DNA of 64,000 nucleotides from Paraburkholderia acidipaludis NBRC 101816 (GCF_000684975.1 NZ_BAXZ01000020.1:81325-145324), one strand, 5' to 3'. Positions 34,777-44,374 are shown, counted from the first letter of the stretch. The notes: generated by a model from the letters alone, not told the origin. Made by a program: numbers and translations.

Positions 34777-35973
34777 TTAGAACTGGGTCATGATGCCGAC
34801 GTTGCCGGCAAACTGGCCATGGCCGTAGCCCGGACCTTCGTTGATGCCGCTGCCGACCGCGCCGCCGCCATTGGCATTGGAGGCGCCGCCGGTGCCGTAC
34901 GGATCGGCATAACCGTCGCCGAGACCGATGTTCGACGTCGAGCTGTTGTGGATATAGCCCAGTTCGGAATACAGGAACGTCCGCTTCGACAGGTTGTAGC
35001 TACCCGCGAGCGTGTACAGCGTCGCGTTGCCGTTGCCGTTGTTGGCGTTGGCGTGATAGATAGCGGCCGTGAGCAGCGTAACGGGCGTGATCTGCCAGCC
35101 CACGCCGCCCCACTCGTGATCGACCGCCGTCGGCAGGCTGGCGCCGCCCGGCGTGGCGGCAAAGTCGTAGCCGGCTTCGTCGGCGTCAGGCGCCGAGAGG
35201 TGCTGGTAGCCCGCATAGAACTTCACCGGGCCGAGCGAATAGGTGCCGCCGGCAAGGATCGAGCGCGAGTACAGGTAGACGTTGCTGAAGCGGCCGAACG
35301 GGTCGCGGATTTCGTCGTAGATCGCCTGCAGTTCGAAGGCCGACGCGTTGTACTGGATCTTGGCGCCGTCCGAACGGCCCTGCGACGCACCGAAACCGGA
35401 AGTCGCACCAAGTTGGCCCGGCGCACTACCGGTACCGCCATTGCCGTTCCAGTTCGAGGCGTTGGAAAGATCATACTGCCCCTTCAAGGTGAGACCGGCG
35501 AGCAGCGGCGAGGTGTATTCCACGCTGTTGCCTGCCTGCGCCCAGTTACGGCCCCGAACCAGCGTGGCGATCGAATAGAACTGCATTAGTTGCGGATCGA
35601 CGTCCCAACTGTCCTGGCTGATTTCCGCCGCGCCCGCATAGCCAATCTTGAACGTACCCCACGTATCGTTCGTCAGACCGACGCGCGCTTCGCGACCGAA
35701 CAGCGAACCATTCTGATAGTTGCCGTTCAACATATCGAGGCCCATCTCCAACTTGAAGATCGCCTTCGTCCCGCCACCCAGGTCTTCCGCGCCTCTGAAG
35801 CCGAATTCCGATTCGCCCCAGTCGCCGCTCTCCATCTGCACGGCGTTACCGCCCGGAATCCCCGTGCGGTACTGGACGCCGACATCAAGCCGGCCATACA
35901 TCGTCACGCTGCTTTGTGCGTGCGCGACGATTCCCGCAGACATGAGCGCTGCGGCCAGCAAAACCTTCTTCAT
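34777..35973 (-). CDS. Gram-negative porin
   Basis: 398 residues from ATG 35973, preceded by GGAGGA. Signal peptide MKKVLLAAALMSAGIVAHAQ, mature start SSVTMYGRLDVGVQY, eyelet-region GFRGAEDLGGGTKAIFKLE and C-terminal strand FAGNVGIMTQF with terminal Phe. Glycine/asparagine-rich external loop near residues 365-390 (GGASNANGGGAVGSG). General solute channel of the Burkholderia porin family, different from the porin at 28610. Confidence 0.94.
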   Translation of the reverse strand: MKKVLLAAALMSAGIVAHAQSSVTMYGRLDVGVQYRTGIPGGNAVQMESGDWGESEFGFRGAEDLGGGTKAIFKLEMGLDMLNGNYQNGSLFGREARVGLTNDTWGTFKIGYAGAAEISQDSWDVDPQLMQFYSIATLVRGRNWAQAGNSVEYTSPLLAGLTLKGQYDLSNASNWNGNGGTGSAPGQLGATSGFGASQGRSDGAKIQYNASAFELQAIYDEIRDPFGRFSNVYLYSRSILAGGTYSLGPVKFYAGYQHLSAPDADEAGYDFAATPGGASLPTAVDHEWGGVGWQITPVTLLTAAIYHANANNGNGNATLYTLAGSYNLSKRTFLYSELGYIHNSSTSNIGLGDGYADPYGTGGASNANGGGAVGSGINEGPGYGHGQFAGNVGIMTQF

Positions 35974-36532
35974 TGTTTCCTCCATATCTTCACAAAAATA
36001 TGACGTAGTACTACTAATCTTGTCAGATTGTTTACAAAGTGAGTGAAAACATCTGCTACAGGTACTGCCAGACGACAAATGCGCGGACTTTGTTATCTTT
36101 GCCGGCATCGTTGGCGTTCACAACTGCGGCGAGGAAACTGAAATGACGTTCTGCTGCCTGCTCTCTTGTTTTTTCAAGCAATGTATCAAAGTCGAATCAG
36201 CGAAGCGAATGACGAATACGACGGTGTTGTGAAATTTCATCAAATCTCGTGAGGGAGGCAAGCGATCACGCTCTGGGTGATTCACCCCCTTCATCAAATC
36301 ATTGTTTCAACGAACAGGAGCCTTTCCCATCGCTTCCAAAAACGCAGACCGACACGACTTCCCGACCTTTCCACCTGATTTCATGTCATGTTAATGAATT
36401 AAATTTAATCTACCTTTCCTCATTCCTGGGTAGCCTCCAACAATCCCTGCTGTTTAACCCAATATCCATTTTTTCAACTTCCACGATCGTCGATAAGCAA
36501 TCCACACTTACCTTAAATTTTATTTAATCACG
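35974..36532. other. AT-rich intergenic region upstream of porin
   Basis: Five hundred sixty bases without a gene. Bases from about 36380 to 36600 are far more AT-rich than the rest of the window (runs such as TTAAATTTAATC and TTTTATTTAATC). It must contain the porin promoter near 36000-36070, but no clear -35/-10 pair stands out. The composition suggests foreign origin or a regulatory region bound by a nucleoid protein. Confidence 0.5.
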
Positions 36533-36958
36533 TCACATGACCAACCATCCCTGTCTTTTCAATTTCTGGAAAATTGCAATTTTTTTGCGCAATGTGTACG
36601 CACTAAACGGTATGAAATAGGGAGCGAAGAAATCCTGTGCCGTTGATTTCGGCGTCAGGAAACCGACCAACTCAACATACCAGGGCTTATCTGTAGGCGT
36701 CAGTACCTGTTGACTTAGGCGCACCGATTTTGATATGGATTCCTCAGGCAAGTCCCGTGGGAATCCTGCGCTATTGCTACCAATGTCATGGCACATGCGT
36801 TCCACATAAGCCGGATGAAAACCACTCGCGTCAATACTTGCTGTGCCCCCGGAGTCGGCGTCTAAACGCAGACAATCTTGTTGAAACGACGCAGCTCTGG
36901 CTGATCTCGAACGGGGCGACGTGTGACTGGATGGAGCGAGCCCGGCTTGTGGAGGCAT
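36533..36958 (-). CDS. Unrecognised protein or gene fragment in AT-rich segment
   Basis: 141 codons. The last 75 residues look like real protein (KPWYVELVGFLTPKS, FFAPYFIPFSAYTLRKKI, KLKRQGWLVM) and have lower GC than the flanks; the first 30 residues (Ser/Arg-rich) look like out-of-frame translation. No family recognised and no good ribosome site. It may be the 3' part of a transferred gene broken near 36860, where a plus-strand fragment begins. Confidence 0.35.
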   Translation of the reverse strand: MPPQAGLAPSSHTSPRSRSARAASFQQDCLRLDADSGGTASIDASGFHPAYVERMCHDIGSNSAGFPRDLPEESISKSVRLSQQVLTPTDKPWYVELVGFLTPKSTAQDFFAPYFIPFSAYTLRKKIAIFQKLKRQGWLVM

Positions 36959-37119
36959 CGCGCGTGATCGCGGCGCAGGAGAGTGCCCACCCGTTCCCGA
37001 TGAACGATTCTGATGTTCCTCAACTCTTCAACCTGAAAGCAGGGTGGTTTCTCGATTACCGCTTGCCGGTCGTCCAACGAATTTACGCACTCTGCGAAAC
37101 CCATCTGAAGTCGTTGTGA
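36870..37119 (+). pseudogene. Possible S1/P1-type nuclease C-terminal fragment
   Basis: A frame ending at 37119 reads WMERARLVEASRVIAAQE and finishes LDYRLPVVQRIYALCETHLK SL. The pattern of a Trp-led helix and a final Y..LPVV..RLA..G..L helix recalls the C terminus of S1/P1 nucleases, but no metal-binding residues remain and the match is weak. It partly overlaps, on the other strand, the AT-rich fragment before it. Bases 37120-37384 contain nothing recognisable. Confidence 0.25.
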
Positions 37120-37384
37120 CGCTGGTCGCCGACGCCCCAAGGCCAGGCGTAAAGATCGCTGCGGCCGTGCGTCTCATGCAAAGGGCATGCCCCGATCCAT
37201 TGGGATCTGTTGATCGCAGAAAAACCAGGGGGCCGGCTTACAAGCTATATCGTTCACCTGGCGAGATCGCCCGAATCTGACCACCCTGAGCGGCCCGTCT
37301 GCACCCGCACAGGCGCATCCATGGCATCCAGGTCCGCGACTCAGGTCTTCACCCATTCAGAACCCGTGTGCGCGAAGGCCACAC

Positions 37385-38932
37385 TCACACCACCCGGAAC
37401 CGCTCAACGTTAGAGCGCAGATCCTCTGCCTGTGACTGCAGCGACATCGCGGCAGCGGCGGCCTGCTCGACGAGCGCCGCGTTCTGCTGCGTTACCGAAT
37501 CCATCTGCGTCACCGCCTGGCTCACCTGAACAATCCCCTTGCTCTGCTCGGATGATGCCGCTGAAATCTCGTTCACGATATCGTTGACGCGCTTCACGGA
37601 CTGGACGATCTCATCCATCGTCGCGCCCGCCGCGCCCACGTGCCCGGCCCCGGTCTTCACACGGTCGACCGAATGCTGAATCAGTTCCTTGATTTCTCTC
37701 GCGGCCGTCGCCGAACGCTGCGCGAGCGAGCGGACCTCTCCCGCCACAACCGCGAAGCCGCGTCCTTCTTCGCCGGCCCTCGCCGCTTCTACGGCTGCGT
37801 TCAGCGCGAGGATATTGGTCTGGAATGCGATGCTTTCGATGGTGCCTACGATGCTGGCGATCTGGTCAGAACTCGCGTTGATACCGGTCATGGTTTCGAC
37901 AACCTGCTGCACGACGCCGCCTCCACGCTGTGCCGCCTCCAGCGCCTGGGAAGCAATGTTGCTCGCCTGACGCGCGTTATCTGCGTTATGGTTGACCGTC
38001 GACGTCAGCTCATCCATGCTCGCAGCCGTCTCCTCAAGCGCGGCGGCCTGTTCCTCGGTGCGCTGCGAGAGATCCTGATTGCCAGCGGCGATCTGGCCGG
38101 TCGCCGATGCAATTGATGCGCTCGACGAGCGAATCCCGCGGATCATCGTGGTCAACTGCTCCTGCATGCATTTCATCGAATACATGAGGCTGCTGTGGTC
38201 GCCCTGTGCCGTATGCACCGTGACCGTCAGATCGTTATCGGCAATCCGACCCGCAATGTCCGCCGCCTGCGCGGGGTCCCCGCCGAGCTGACGCAAGATG
38301 CTACGGTTGATCCAGATTACGACACCGGCCAGCAGTCCAGCGGCAACGAGAAGGAAGCCGAGGCTCTTGTACAGCGAGGCACGGAACGCCGCGTCGATAT
38401 CGTCCGTGTAGGCGCCGGTCTGCAGAATCCAGTCCCATGGCGCGTAATAGCCTGCATACGAGACCTTCGGGGCAATCGCGTTGGTGGGCGGCTTCGAAAA
38501 CTCATAGCTGACAAAGCCGTGACCGTCGCGCTTGACTGCGTCCACGGTGTCCCGATACAGGGCTACCCCGTTCGGGTCCTTGTAGTCACCCACGTTCTTC
38601 CCGTCCATTTCCGGATGAATCGGGTGCATGAGAATGACCGGTTCGGAGCTGAAAATGGTGAAGTAGCCCGTACCGTTACCGTAACGTATACCCTTAATCG
38701 CGGCGAGGGCCTCTCTTTTCGCCTGCTCGACAGGCATTGCGCCTGCCGCCGCCTTGTCGCCATACTGCTTCGTGATCGTAAGCGCGATCTCAGTCGCGTG
38801 AACCAGATCCGTCTTTCTTTCCTCAAAGCGAACGGTGCGTGCCTGCCAGGCGTCGACGATCGAGATGAGGGTGATGAGCAGCAGGCTGAGCACGAGAGGT
38901 GCCCACAACTTCTGGGCAAAGGACAGTTTCAC
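37385..38932 (-). CDS. Methyl-accepting chemotaxis protein with sCache sensor
   Basis: 515-residue chemoreceptor. TM1 at about 8-28, periplasmic single-Cache domain 35-185 (GIRYGNGTGYFTIFS, PWDWILQTGAYTDDIDAAF), TM2 about 190-208, HAMP, then the signalling hairpin with the highly conserved tip GEEGRGFAVVAGEVRSLAQR and flanking methylation helices (QRTEEQAAALEETAASMDEL). sCache_2 receptors sense small organic acids. It transmits to CheA/CheW encoded elsewhere. ATG at 38932; orphan with respect to other che genes. Confidence 0.95.
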   Translation of the reverse strand: MKLSFAQKLWAPLVLSLLLITLISIVDAWQARTVRFEERKTDLVHATEIALTITKQYGDKAAAGAMPVEQAKREALAAIKGIRYGNGTGYFTIFSSEPVILMHPIHPEMDGKNVGDYKDPNGVALYRDTVDAVKRDGHGFVSYEFSKPPTNAIAPKVSYAGYYAPWDWILQTGAYTDDIDAAFRASLYKSLGFLLVAAGLLAGVVIWINRSILRQLGGDPAQAADIAGRIADNDLTVTVHTAQGDHSSLMYSMKCMQEQLTTMIRGIRSSSASIASATGQIAAGNQDLSQRTEEQAAALEETAASMDELTSTVNHNADNARQASNIASQALEAAQRGGGVVQQVVETMTGINASSDQIASIVGTIESIAFQTNILALNAAVEAARAGEEGRGFAVVAGEVRSLAQRSATAAREIKELIQHSVDRVKTGAGHVGAAGATMDEIVQSVKRVNDIVNEISAASSEQSKGIVQVSQAVTQMDSVTQQNAALVEQAAAAAMSLQSQAEDLRSNVERFRVV

Positions 38933-39007
38933 GGCGACTCCATTGCGTGGTCATTCGTGCTTTACGGCCGCCGGACTTGAAACTTGAGATATCACCTGGA
39001 CTGTCCG

Positions 39008-39367
39008 CTATCGGATGCCGCTCACGTTTGGATGCCCTGGTAATGCGTCCGGCATCCATGACGCATAAGCCAGTTGATAACTGGACAGACTCCCATCGCT
39101 GCCCAGCCTTCTCGCCGTGTGAATATAGCCATTGATTGGCAGGCAGGATTTGTCCGCCTGTTGAATCCATAGCGTCATCGGCTGGGCAATCAGTGCCTTG
39201 AGTTCGATATCGACCGTGACACTGAAATCCTGCCCCACTTCGGAACAAGTTACCGCCCGGCGAGGCGCAAGCGCATTATTCGGTAAGGACGGAATATCCG
39301 TCTTGATCAGGCGCTCCTGCTGGATCAGCCCGCCACGGATTATCCGGGCCAGTTCGGTCGAATTCAT
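39008..39367 (-). pseudogene. vgrG: Type VI secretion tip protein VgrG, N-terminal fragment
   Basis: 119 codons. The N-terminal part (ARIIRGGLIQQERLIKTDIP, GQDFSVTVDIELKALIAQPM) and TLWIQQADKSCLPINGYIHT ARRLGSDGSLSSYQLAYASW match the first ~125 residues of Burkholderia VgrG proteins, with the usual loop between strands shortened. The frame then runs into an unrelated tail and stops; gp27/gp5-like and effector parts are lost. A truncated relic of a T6SS spike gene, followed by an IS1182 remnant. Confidence 0.7.
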
Positions 39368-39523
39368 GCGTATTCCATATTCTTGTGCGTTGCAGGCCGA
39401 CAGCTCTCGTTCTCAATGGAACGGCCCCGACTGTATGGCCGGCCGATTCCAAGTTTCAGGAATATACCCCGTCAACCGGAAGATAATCATGGATCGTAAA
39501 ACTGCCTGAAAGAGAACTCAAAC

Positions 39524-40010
39524 TTAATTTAGAACCTGAAATGCGTAGGCGTGAGCCGCATTACACCAGCACTGCATCCAACAGCAGCATAGCCGGCATC
39601 CGGCAATCTTATATTCGTCATCTCGGGCGATGTAGATAAAGTCTGCACGATCAAAGCGACCGTGAACCTTTGCGCTCGACGTCGTGGTACTGGGCAGAAT
39701 GGCTGCGATACCAGCATCCTCGCAGTCCTTTATCTGTGGGCCACTGTAATACCCTCGATCAGCGATAGCCTTCAATCTGGTTTTGCCCATGGCGTCACGA
39801 GCAGCCTGTGCCATCGGGCTCTGAGCTGTGCCCGATCACTGCCGGCATTTGTGACCTCGTGAGCAACGATGAGATGGTGTTTGGAATCTACGGCTACCTG
39901 CACGTTGTAGCCCACCATCCCCGAGCCACGACCGCTTGTCGCCATGGAGCGAGCATCGGGATCAGTCAGCGATATCTGCCCTCCAGTTCTTCGAATAGGG
40001 GATCAAAGAC
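39524..40010 (-). pseudogene. IS1182-family transposase, degenerate
   Basis: Minus-strand frames read, in order, QISLTDPDARSMATSGRGSG, MVGYNVQVAVDSKHHLIVAH, EVTNAGSDRAQL, then after a 2-base frameshift near 39825 MAQAARDAMGKTRLKAIADR, GYYSGPQIKDCEDAGI and VHGRFDRADFIYIARDDEY. This is the DDE-domain region of IS1182-type transposases (LTDPDSR...GYNVQ...ADRGYY). Both ends are missing and the frame is broken, so it is inactive. No terminal inverted repeats were identified. Confidence 0.75.
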
Positions 40011-40533
40011 ACACCGTGGAACGCGCGTCGATGCTACGGTACGTAAGACCAGGCGAGCAATCGGTGACGTGATGGCGGCAAGAAGAGCAGCTCCGGGTCG
40101 GACTGACATTCAAAAAGAAATAAAACGCAGTCAGGAGGGGAGAACGCAATCTGCTAAACTCGCCGATCACTGATCTTTATGTCTTTGTGTATGCCAACCG
40201 ACCATCGGGTGAAGCGCGCCGAAGGGTAATTCCTTCGGTTGGCGCAGGCGAAAAGCGCAATCGACCACGCTCGCTCGGGCGGTAACAGGCCAATATCGTC
40301 TATTCGCGAGCGTCATCTCGCAAGTTAGCGCCGCCCGTCACTGTCATCCAGTCCACCAATGGATTGATCTCACCACACGGATGGCGGCACAAGCCGCGCC
40401 ATAGGCTCCAACCTCGCTGCGAACTAGCGGATAGCGCCAGACAAGATCACCCGCCCGTTCAAACCAAATTGGCGTGATTTGCGTTGTCGGGGCGGGCTAT
40501 TCGCGGGACATCAACCATGCTGAAGAGAGGCAA
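40011..40533. other. Gene-free interval with a hairpin
   Basis: About 520 bases without a supportable gene; the first part may be more of the decayed IS1182 element. CCGAAGG (40219-40225) and CCTTCGG (40232-40238) form a 7-bp stem with a 6-base loop, no T-run. Promoter for the following gene expected near 40400-40510. Confidence 0.35.
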
Positions 40534-41178
40534 ATGAAGAAAGGAAAGACGAAACTCACGCGTCTCGATGCTGAGCGACTCTTCGAGGGACTTCCCGCCT
40601 CGAACGCAAGCGTGTCGCGCCGGCCTGAGAACCCATTCGAAGCGGGGACATTCAGCGAGATCAGGCGTGTCGACGACGAAGCCAAACTCTGGAAAGACAA
40701 CCTCATTACGCTCCCGCTAGCGATCGAATTGCCGGCTGGATACGAGTCGATATCCGCCTTGCGTGAGGCGATGGTGCGCGCATGGCGCGTGAGGTGGGTA
40801 CGGGAGGAGGAAAGCCAGGTTGTCGCTGAATTTCCTGAGGGATGGACAGCCGTTCGTCCGCAGAGTGGCCCCATAGAGTTGCGCGATTCCACTGGCGTGA
40901 TCCGCGCCCTTTTTGGGTGGGCCGAGGACGCTGAACTCCGGATTCTGCCCAGGTATCTGGTTGAGTCGCAGGCGAACAGTTCGAGTGGGCTGGCCAGCCT
41001 GGTTGTCCGCGATCGAGGAACCGGCCTGATTCTCGAGAGATCGTCAATCTGGTCCGCGAAAACGGGTACCCATCATCCGGATTGGGGCAAGCTGTCCCTG
41101 TGGCTCAGTTCACGTTACCCGCAACATGGCGATCCGCTGCACTACTGGAAAGATTGCGAGGAAAATATCAAAAATTAG
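40534..41178 (+). CDS. Unrecognised 214-residue protein
   Basis: ATG at 40534 preceded by GAGAGG. Hydrophilic, no signal peptide or membrane segment, so probably cytosolic. Lys/Arg-rich start (MKKGKTKLTRLDAERLFEGL), then LPLAIELPAGYESISALREA and a strand-rich half with RDSTGVIRALFGWAEDAELR and LVVRDRGTGLILERSS, ending in WLSSRYPQHGDPLHYWKDCE. The RDSTG...RA.. pattern recalls small conserved proteins of plasmids and mobile elements, but I cannot name a family. It lies beyond the vgrG/IS1182 debris, so an effector-associated or cargo gene is possible. Confidence 0.7.
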   Translation: MKKGKTKLTRLDAERLFEGLPASNASVSRRPENPFEAGTFSEIRRVDDEAKLWKDNLITLPLAIELPAGYESISALREAMVRAWRVRWVREEESQVVAEFPEGWTAVRPQSGPIELRDSTGVIRALFGWAEDAELRILPRYLVESQANSSSGLASLVVRDRGTGLILERSSIWSAKTGTHHPDWGKLSLWLSSRYPQHGDPLHYWKDCEENIKN

Positions 41179-41302
41179 GTGACTTCTGCGGGCCCCATTC
41201 CTCGTGCGCAAACTACCCCATACGAAGAACGCGCCAGCAGCGATTGGCGCTTCATTGATTTTCCTCGTTCGGCACCGGGGCCAGATTCGCTTGTCTCCTT
41301 CT

Positions 41303-41617
41303 CTATGCGCCTTTCAGCCAGGGCATTTCCACAGGTGACACCACCAATTGCCGGAACTCACGCTCCAGTTCGAAGATGAACCCGACCAGGATCATGGAGT
41401 CGGCATAGGGAATCGGGAATACCTGAGGATTTTCTGCAGCACGTAGCGGGCGCGTAGGCGTGTCGGCCGTCGTTGCGGCGTTCTCGCGGATGGTTTCCAG
41501 TTCGTCAGCCATTGCCTGCCCACTGACTTTCATGACGCGGCTACGCAGGTCGCTGAAGGGTTCAATGCGCGCCCCGTCTTCATTGTATTCGGGCACTTCA
41601 TAAATAAACCAGGACAT
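41303..41617 (-). CDS. Unrecognised 104-residue protein
   Basis: ATG at 41617 with GGGAGAGACAA upstream. Starts MSWFIYEVPEYNEDGARIEP, contains a polar middle (DELETIRENAATTADTPTRP) and ends in a hydrophobic strand-rich part (YADSMILVGFIFELEREFRQ). No signal peptide or known motif. Convergent with the 214-residue gene, 124 bases apart. It could be a small accessory or immunity-type protein; this is speculation from position. Confidence 0.65.
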   Translation of the reverse strand: MSWFIYEVPEYNEDGARIEPFSDLRSRVMKVSGQAMADELETIRENAATTADTPTRPLRAAENPQVFPIPYADSMILVGFIFELEREFRQLVVSPVEMPWLKGA

Positions 41618-41795
41618 TTGTCTCTCCCACAAAAAGGCCGGTATATTAACAGGATGGGTAAACGGTTTCCCCAGGCAACCCAACGCCGCGGCTTCGATCG
41701 TTCACCGTTAAGTGACAACAATGCAATGGCTTACGCCGTGATGCAGATGTAGCGCCAGGAAATTAACTTTCCACTACTAATCATTTTTTTGTACG

Positions 41796-41818
41796 GCTCG
41801 ATCAAATATTGATCGAGC
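41796..41818. repeat. Perfect 10-bp inverted repeat
   Basis: GCTCGATCAA, ATA, TTGATCGAGC: a perfect 10-bp stem with a 3-base loop, 56 bases beyond the acylase stop. In the acylase direction it is followed by an A-run, not a T-run; in the other direction by no T-run. So it is not a textbook terminator but could still end or protect the siderophore transcript. Confidence 0.55.
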
Positions 41819-41873
41819 TTCATGCGCGAGCGTCAAGCCGCTAATACCCTCTCCCGTCATAGATCAATTCAGG

Positions 41874-44336
41874 TCAGGGCGACATTTTTCCTGTCAGGCG
41901 AGGAGGCATGCCCTCCAACGAGGTCGTCACGCGTGCCGGATCGGCGTCGATCTCGCGCTCCGTGAAGCGGAAACGTTGCCACACGCCCTGCGCGAATTCA
42001 CGCGTCGCGTCCGCGAAATGCGGCGCTGCAGGGTCGTCCGATAGCGAATGCGCGAGCATCGTGTCCGCGTCCACCCCGCCCTCGCTGAAGCTCACCACCT
42101 GGAGATAGCTGTCGCCGTGGCCGTCGCGATCCATCGAGTAGCCGCCCGGGTCGAGCGGGTGCTGGGGGCACACCACCGTGAAATAGCCCGCCTCGCCGCA
42201 ACCGCCGTAGAGCGGGACACGCCCGGCGCCGCGCTGCGTGTAGAGTAGCTCTCCGCGCGTGGAGTCGGGCGCGAACCCGTAGCGGCGCAGCGCGCGCACG
42301 GCGTCGCCCAGTGCTTTGCGAAGCGCCGCTACGCTCGCCGCATCGCCCGTCTTCAGCCCCCGCGGTGTATCGAGCGGCGCCGCGGGATCGAACGGCGTCC
42401 CGTAGAGCTGCTGCGGCGGCAGGGTGCTGGCGCGCAGCCAGAACTCGTCCCAGAGATTGGCGCCGCGCGCGCCGGTGCGCGCCGTGCCGTCCCAGGCTTC
42501 GAGCACGCCGCACGCCGCGGCGATATCGGCGTCGTCAGGCGACCCGGCCGGCGCGCCACCCTTGCACAGCGCATCGATCAAGGGCTGCCGGAACAATGCT
42601 GCCGACATCGACCGGCTGTCGAGCACCCCCGCTTCCAGCGCGGCGCGCGTGACGCCGCCCGGCGTGCGTTGCAGTTGCGCGGCCAGTTCATGGCCGAGGC
42701 GCGTGCGTAACGTCTGGACCGTGCCCGTCTCGCCCGTGACGCGGGGAAAGCCCGTGAGCGGCGCCGCCGGATTCGTCAGCCAGTAGCTGCGGTTGAAATT
42801 GCCGACATAGTCTTCGCGCAACAGAGCAGGCATCTGCGCGACAGGCAACGTGCCGTCTTGCGGCGCACCCGGCTCGCTGCGCCAGGCGCAGGCGCTCCTC
42901 GATCCGTCGAGAAACGGTACGCCGGGCGCCTTCGCGTCGAACGCGCGTCCGAGCGGCGGTGTGCATGTCGCCGCCAGCGCATCCGGCACCCCCGGCATCG
43001 CACCGATATCCGCGAACCAGACGCGCGGATCGTTGCGCCCGATCGCGAACGTGTTGACCCAGGGCGTCGCCGCGAAGCGCTTCTGGATCGCGATGAAGTC
43101 GTCTAGCGAATGCGCGCCGTCCCACGCAAGAAAGTTTTCGAACACCCGCGCATTGTCCGCGTTCACGTCGCGCAACGCGAAGGCATGCTGCGCGTTCCAC
43201 GCGAGCGCAGGCGACATCGAGGAGAGATCGACCAACGGGCCGAAGCGCGAGCGGTACAGCGTGCGCGTGACCGGCGCGAGCGAGCCGTCGGGGTTGCGGG
43301 CCTGCACGGTGAGCTGCACCGCCGTCATGGCTTCGGGGTGGCCGTCGTAGAGGTAATGCGTGGGCTCGCCGGGCACGAGCGCCAGCTGGAAAATGCCGAA
43401 ACGGCGCGCCGACGACACGGTATGCGTCCACGCGACGTTCTCGTTGAAGCCGAGCATCACGACCGGCACGCCGAGGAACGACACCCCCGCGACGTCGAGC
43501 TGACCTGGAATTGTTAGTTGTGCTTCGTAGAAGCGGTCGGGGCCGCGCCAGAACCAGTGAGGATTGCCGAACAGCAGACTCGCGCCGTCATGCGTCTTCT
43601 CCGCGCCGAAGGCCAGCGCGTTGCTGCCGATGCCTTCGTGCCCGCCCATCTCCAGCTGCGCGGGCACAAGCGCGAGCGCCGGCGCTGTGTCGTTCGCCGC
43701 GCGCGGTACGGGCGAGGGCGATGCCGATGCCACCGGGGGCTGCGCCTTCGCGATCGACTCGACGAAGCGTGCCGCCCCGCCCGCGAGCGTGGCCGCGATC
43801 AGGCGGCGGTATACGTCGTCGGCGTCGATGGGCCGCAGCCAGGCCGCGTTGGCGCATGCGGCGTGCGCGCCCGGAAAGCCGCCCCGGCGCTCATCGTCGA
43901 GATAGCGGTCATAGCCCGCCGCGAAACCCTCCACGAGCGCGCGCGTACGCGGCGTCTGCGCGGCGCGAAAACGCGCCACGGCATCGTCGCCGTCAACGAA
44001 TCGAAAGAAAAAATCGGCATCGAGGTTGCGCGGCTGCCCGAACGTGGCCGCAGCGGCCGGCCGCGCATCCGGACCGAAATAGGCGGAGCGTTCGCCGCGG
44101 AACGTCACGAACGCGTCGGCGAGCGTGCAGAGGTTGTCCTGCGCCTGCACGTAGCCATAGCCATAGCCCAGGCTGCCCCAGTCGTGCGCCAGCACGTGCG
44201 GGATGCCGTCGGCGGTGCGGCGGATATCGGCACGGTAGGGCTCGGTGCGCGCGGTGTCGGGCCCTGCGCAGCCGGCCAGCCAGGCAGCGCCAGCAAGGGC
44301 CGCCACGAGGACCGTTGCAACGGTGAGTCGTTTCAT
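41874..44336 (-). CDS. Penicillin-acylase-family lipoprotein (PvdQ/acylase-like)
   Basis: 820-residue Ntn-hydrolase precursor. Lipoprotein signal with lipobox LAGC (Cys23). Alpha chain to about residue 237 with GYGYVQAQDNLC; the autocatalytic site is GHEGIGSNALAFG, giving Ser238 as the new N-terminal nucleophile of the beta chain. FGNPHWFW, the oxyanion region LGFNENVAWTHTV and the TNPA segment follow. Relatives include PvdQ, which removes the fatty acid from acylated pyoverdine precursors in the periplasm, and AHL or aculeacin acylases. Position after siderophore ABC genes favours a maturation role; lipid anchoring is unlike soluble PvdQ. Confidence 0.88.
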   Translation of the reverse strand: MKRLTVATVLVAALAGAAWLAGCAGPDTARTEPYRADIRRTADGIPHVLAHDWGSLGYGYGYVQAQDNLCTLADAFVTFRGERSAYFGPDARPAAAATFGQPRNLDADFFFRFVDGDDAVARFRAAQTPRTRALVEGFAAGYDRYLDDERRGGFPGAHAACANAAWLRPIDADDVYRRLIAATLAGGAARFVESIAKAQPPVASASPSPVPRAANDTAPALALVPAQLEMGGHEGIGSNALAFGAEKTHDGASLLFGNPHWFWRGPDRFYEAQLTIPGQLDVAGVSFLGVPVVMLGFNENVAWTHTVSSARRFGIFQLALVPGEPTHYLYDGHPEAMTAVQLTVQARNPDGSLAPVTRTLYRSRFGPLVDLSSMSPALAWNAQHAFALRDVNADNARVFENFLAWDGAHSLDDFIAIQKRFAATPWVNTFAIGRNDPRVWFADIGAMPGVPDALAATCTPPLGRAFDAKAPGVPFLDGSRSACAWRSEPGAPQDGTLPVAQMPALLREDYVGNFNRSYWLTNPAAPLTGFPRVTGETGTVQTLRTRLGHELAAQLQRTPGGVTRAALEAGVLDSRSMSAALFRQPLIDALCKGGAPAGSPDDADIAAACGVLEAWDGTARTGARGANLWDEFWLRASTLPPQQLYGTPFDPAAPLDTPRGLKTGDAASVAALRKALGDAVRALRRYGFAPDSTRGELLYTQRGAGRVPLYGGCGEAGYFTVVCPQHPLDPGGYSMDRDGHGDSYLQVVSFSEGGVDADTMLAHSLSDDPAAPHFADATREFAQGVWQRFRFTEREIDADPARVTTSLEGMPPRLTGKMSP

Positions 44337-44374
44337 CAGGAGAGCCTGGAAAGCAGGAAATCGGCATGCCGGCT

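Noticed and set aside
41796..41818. Rho-independent terminator of the siderophore operon
   Set aside because: Stem is perfect but an A-run, not a T-run, follows in the operon direction; kept only as an inverted repeat.
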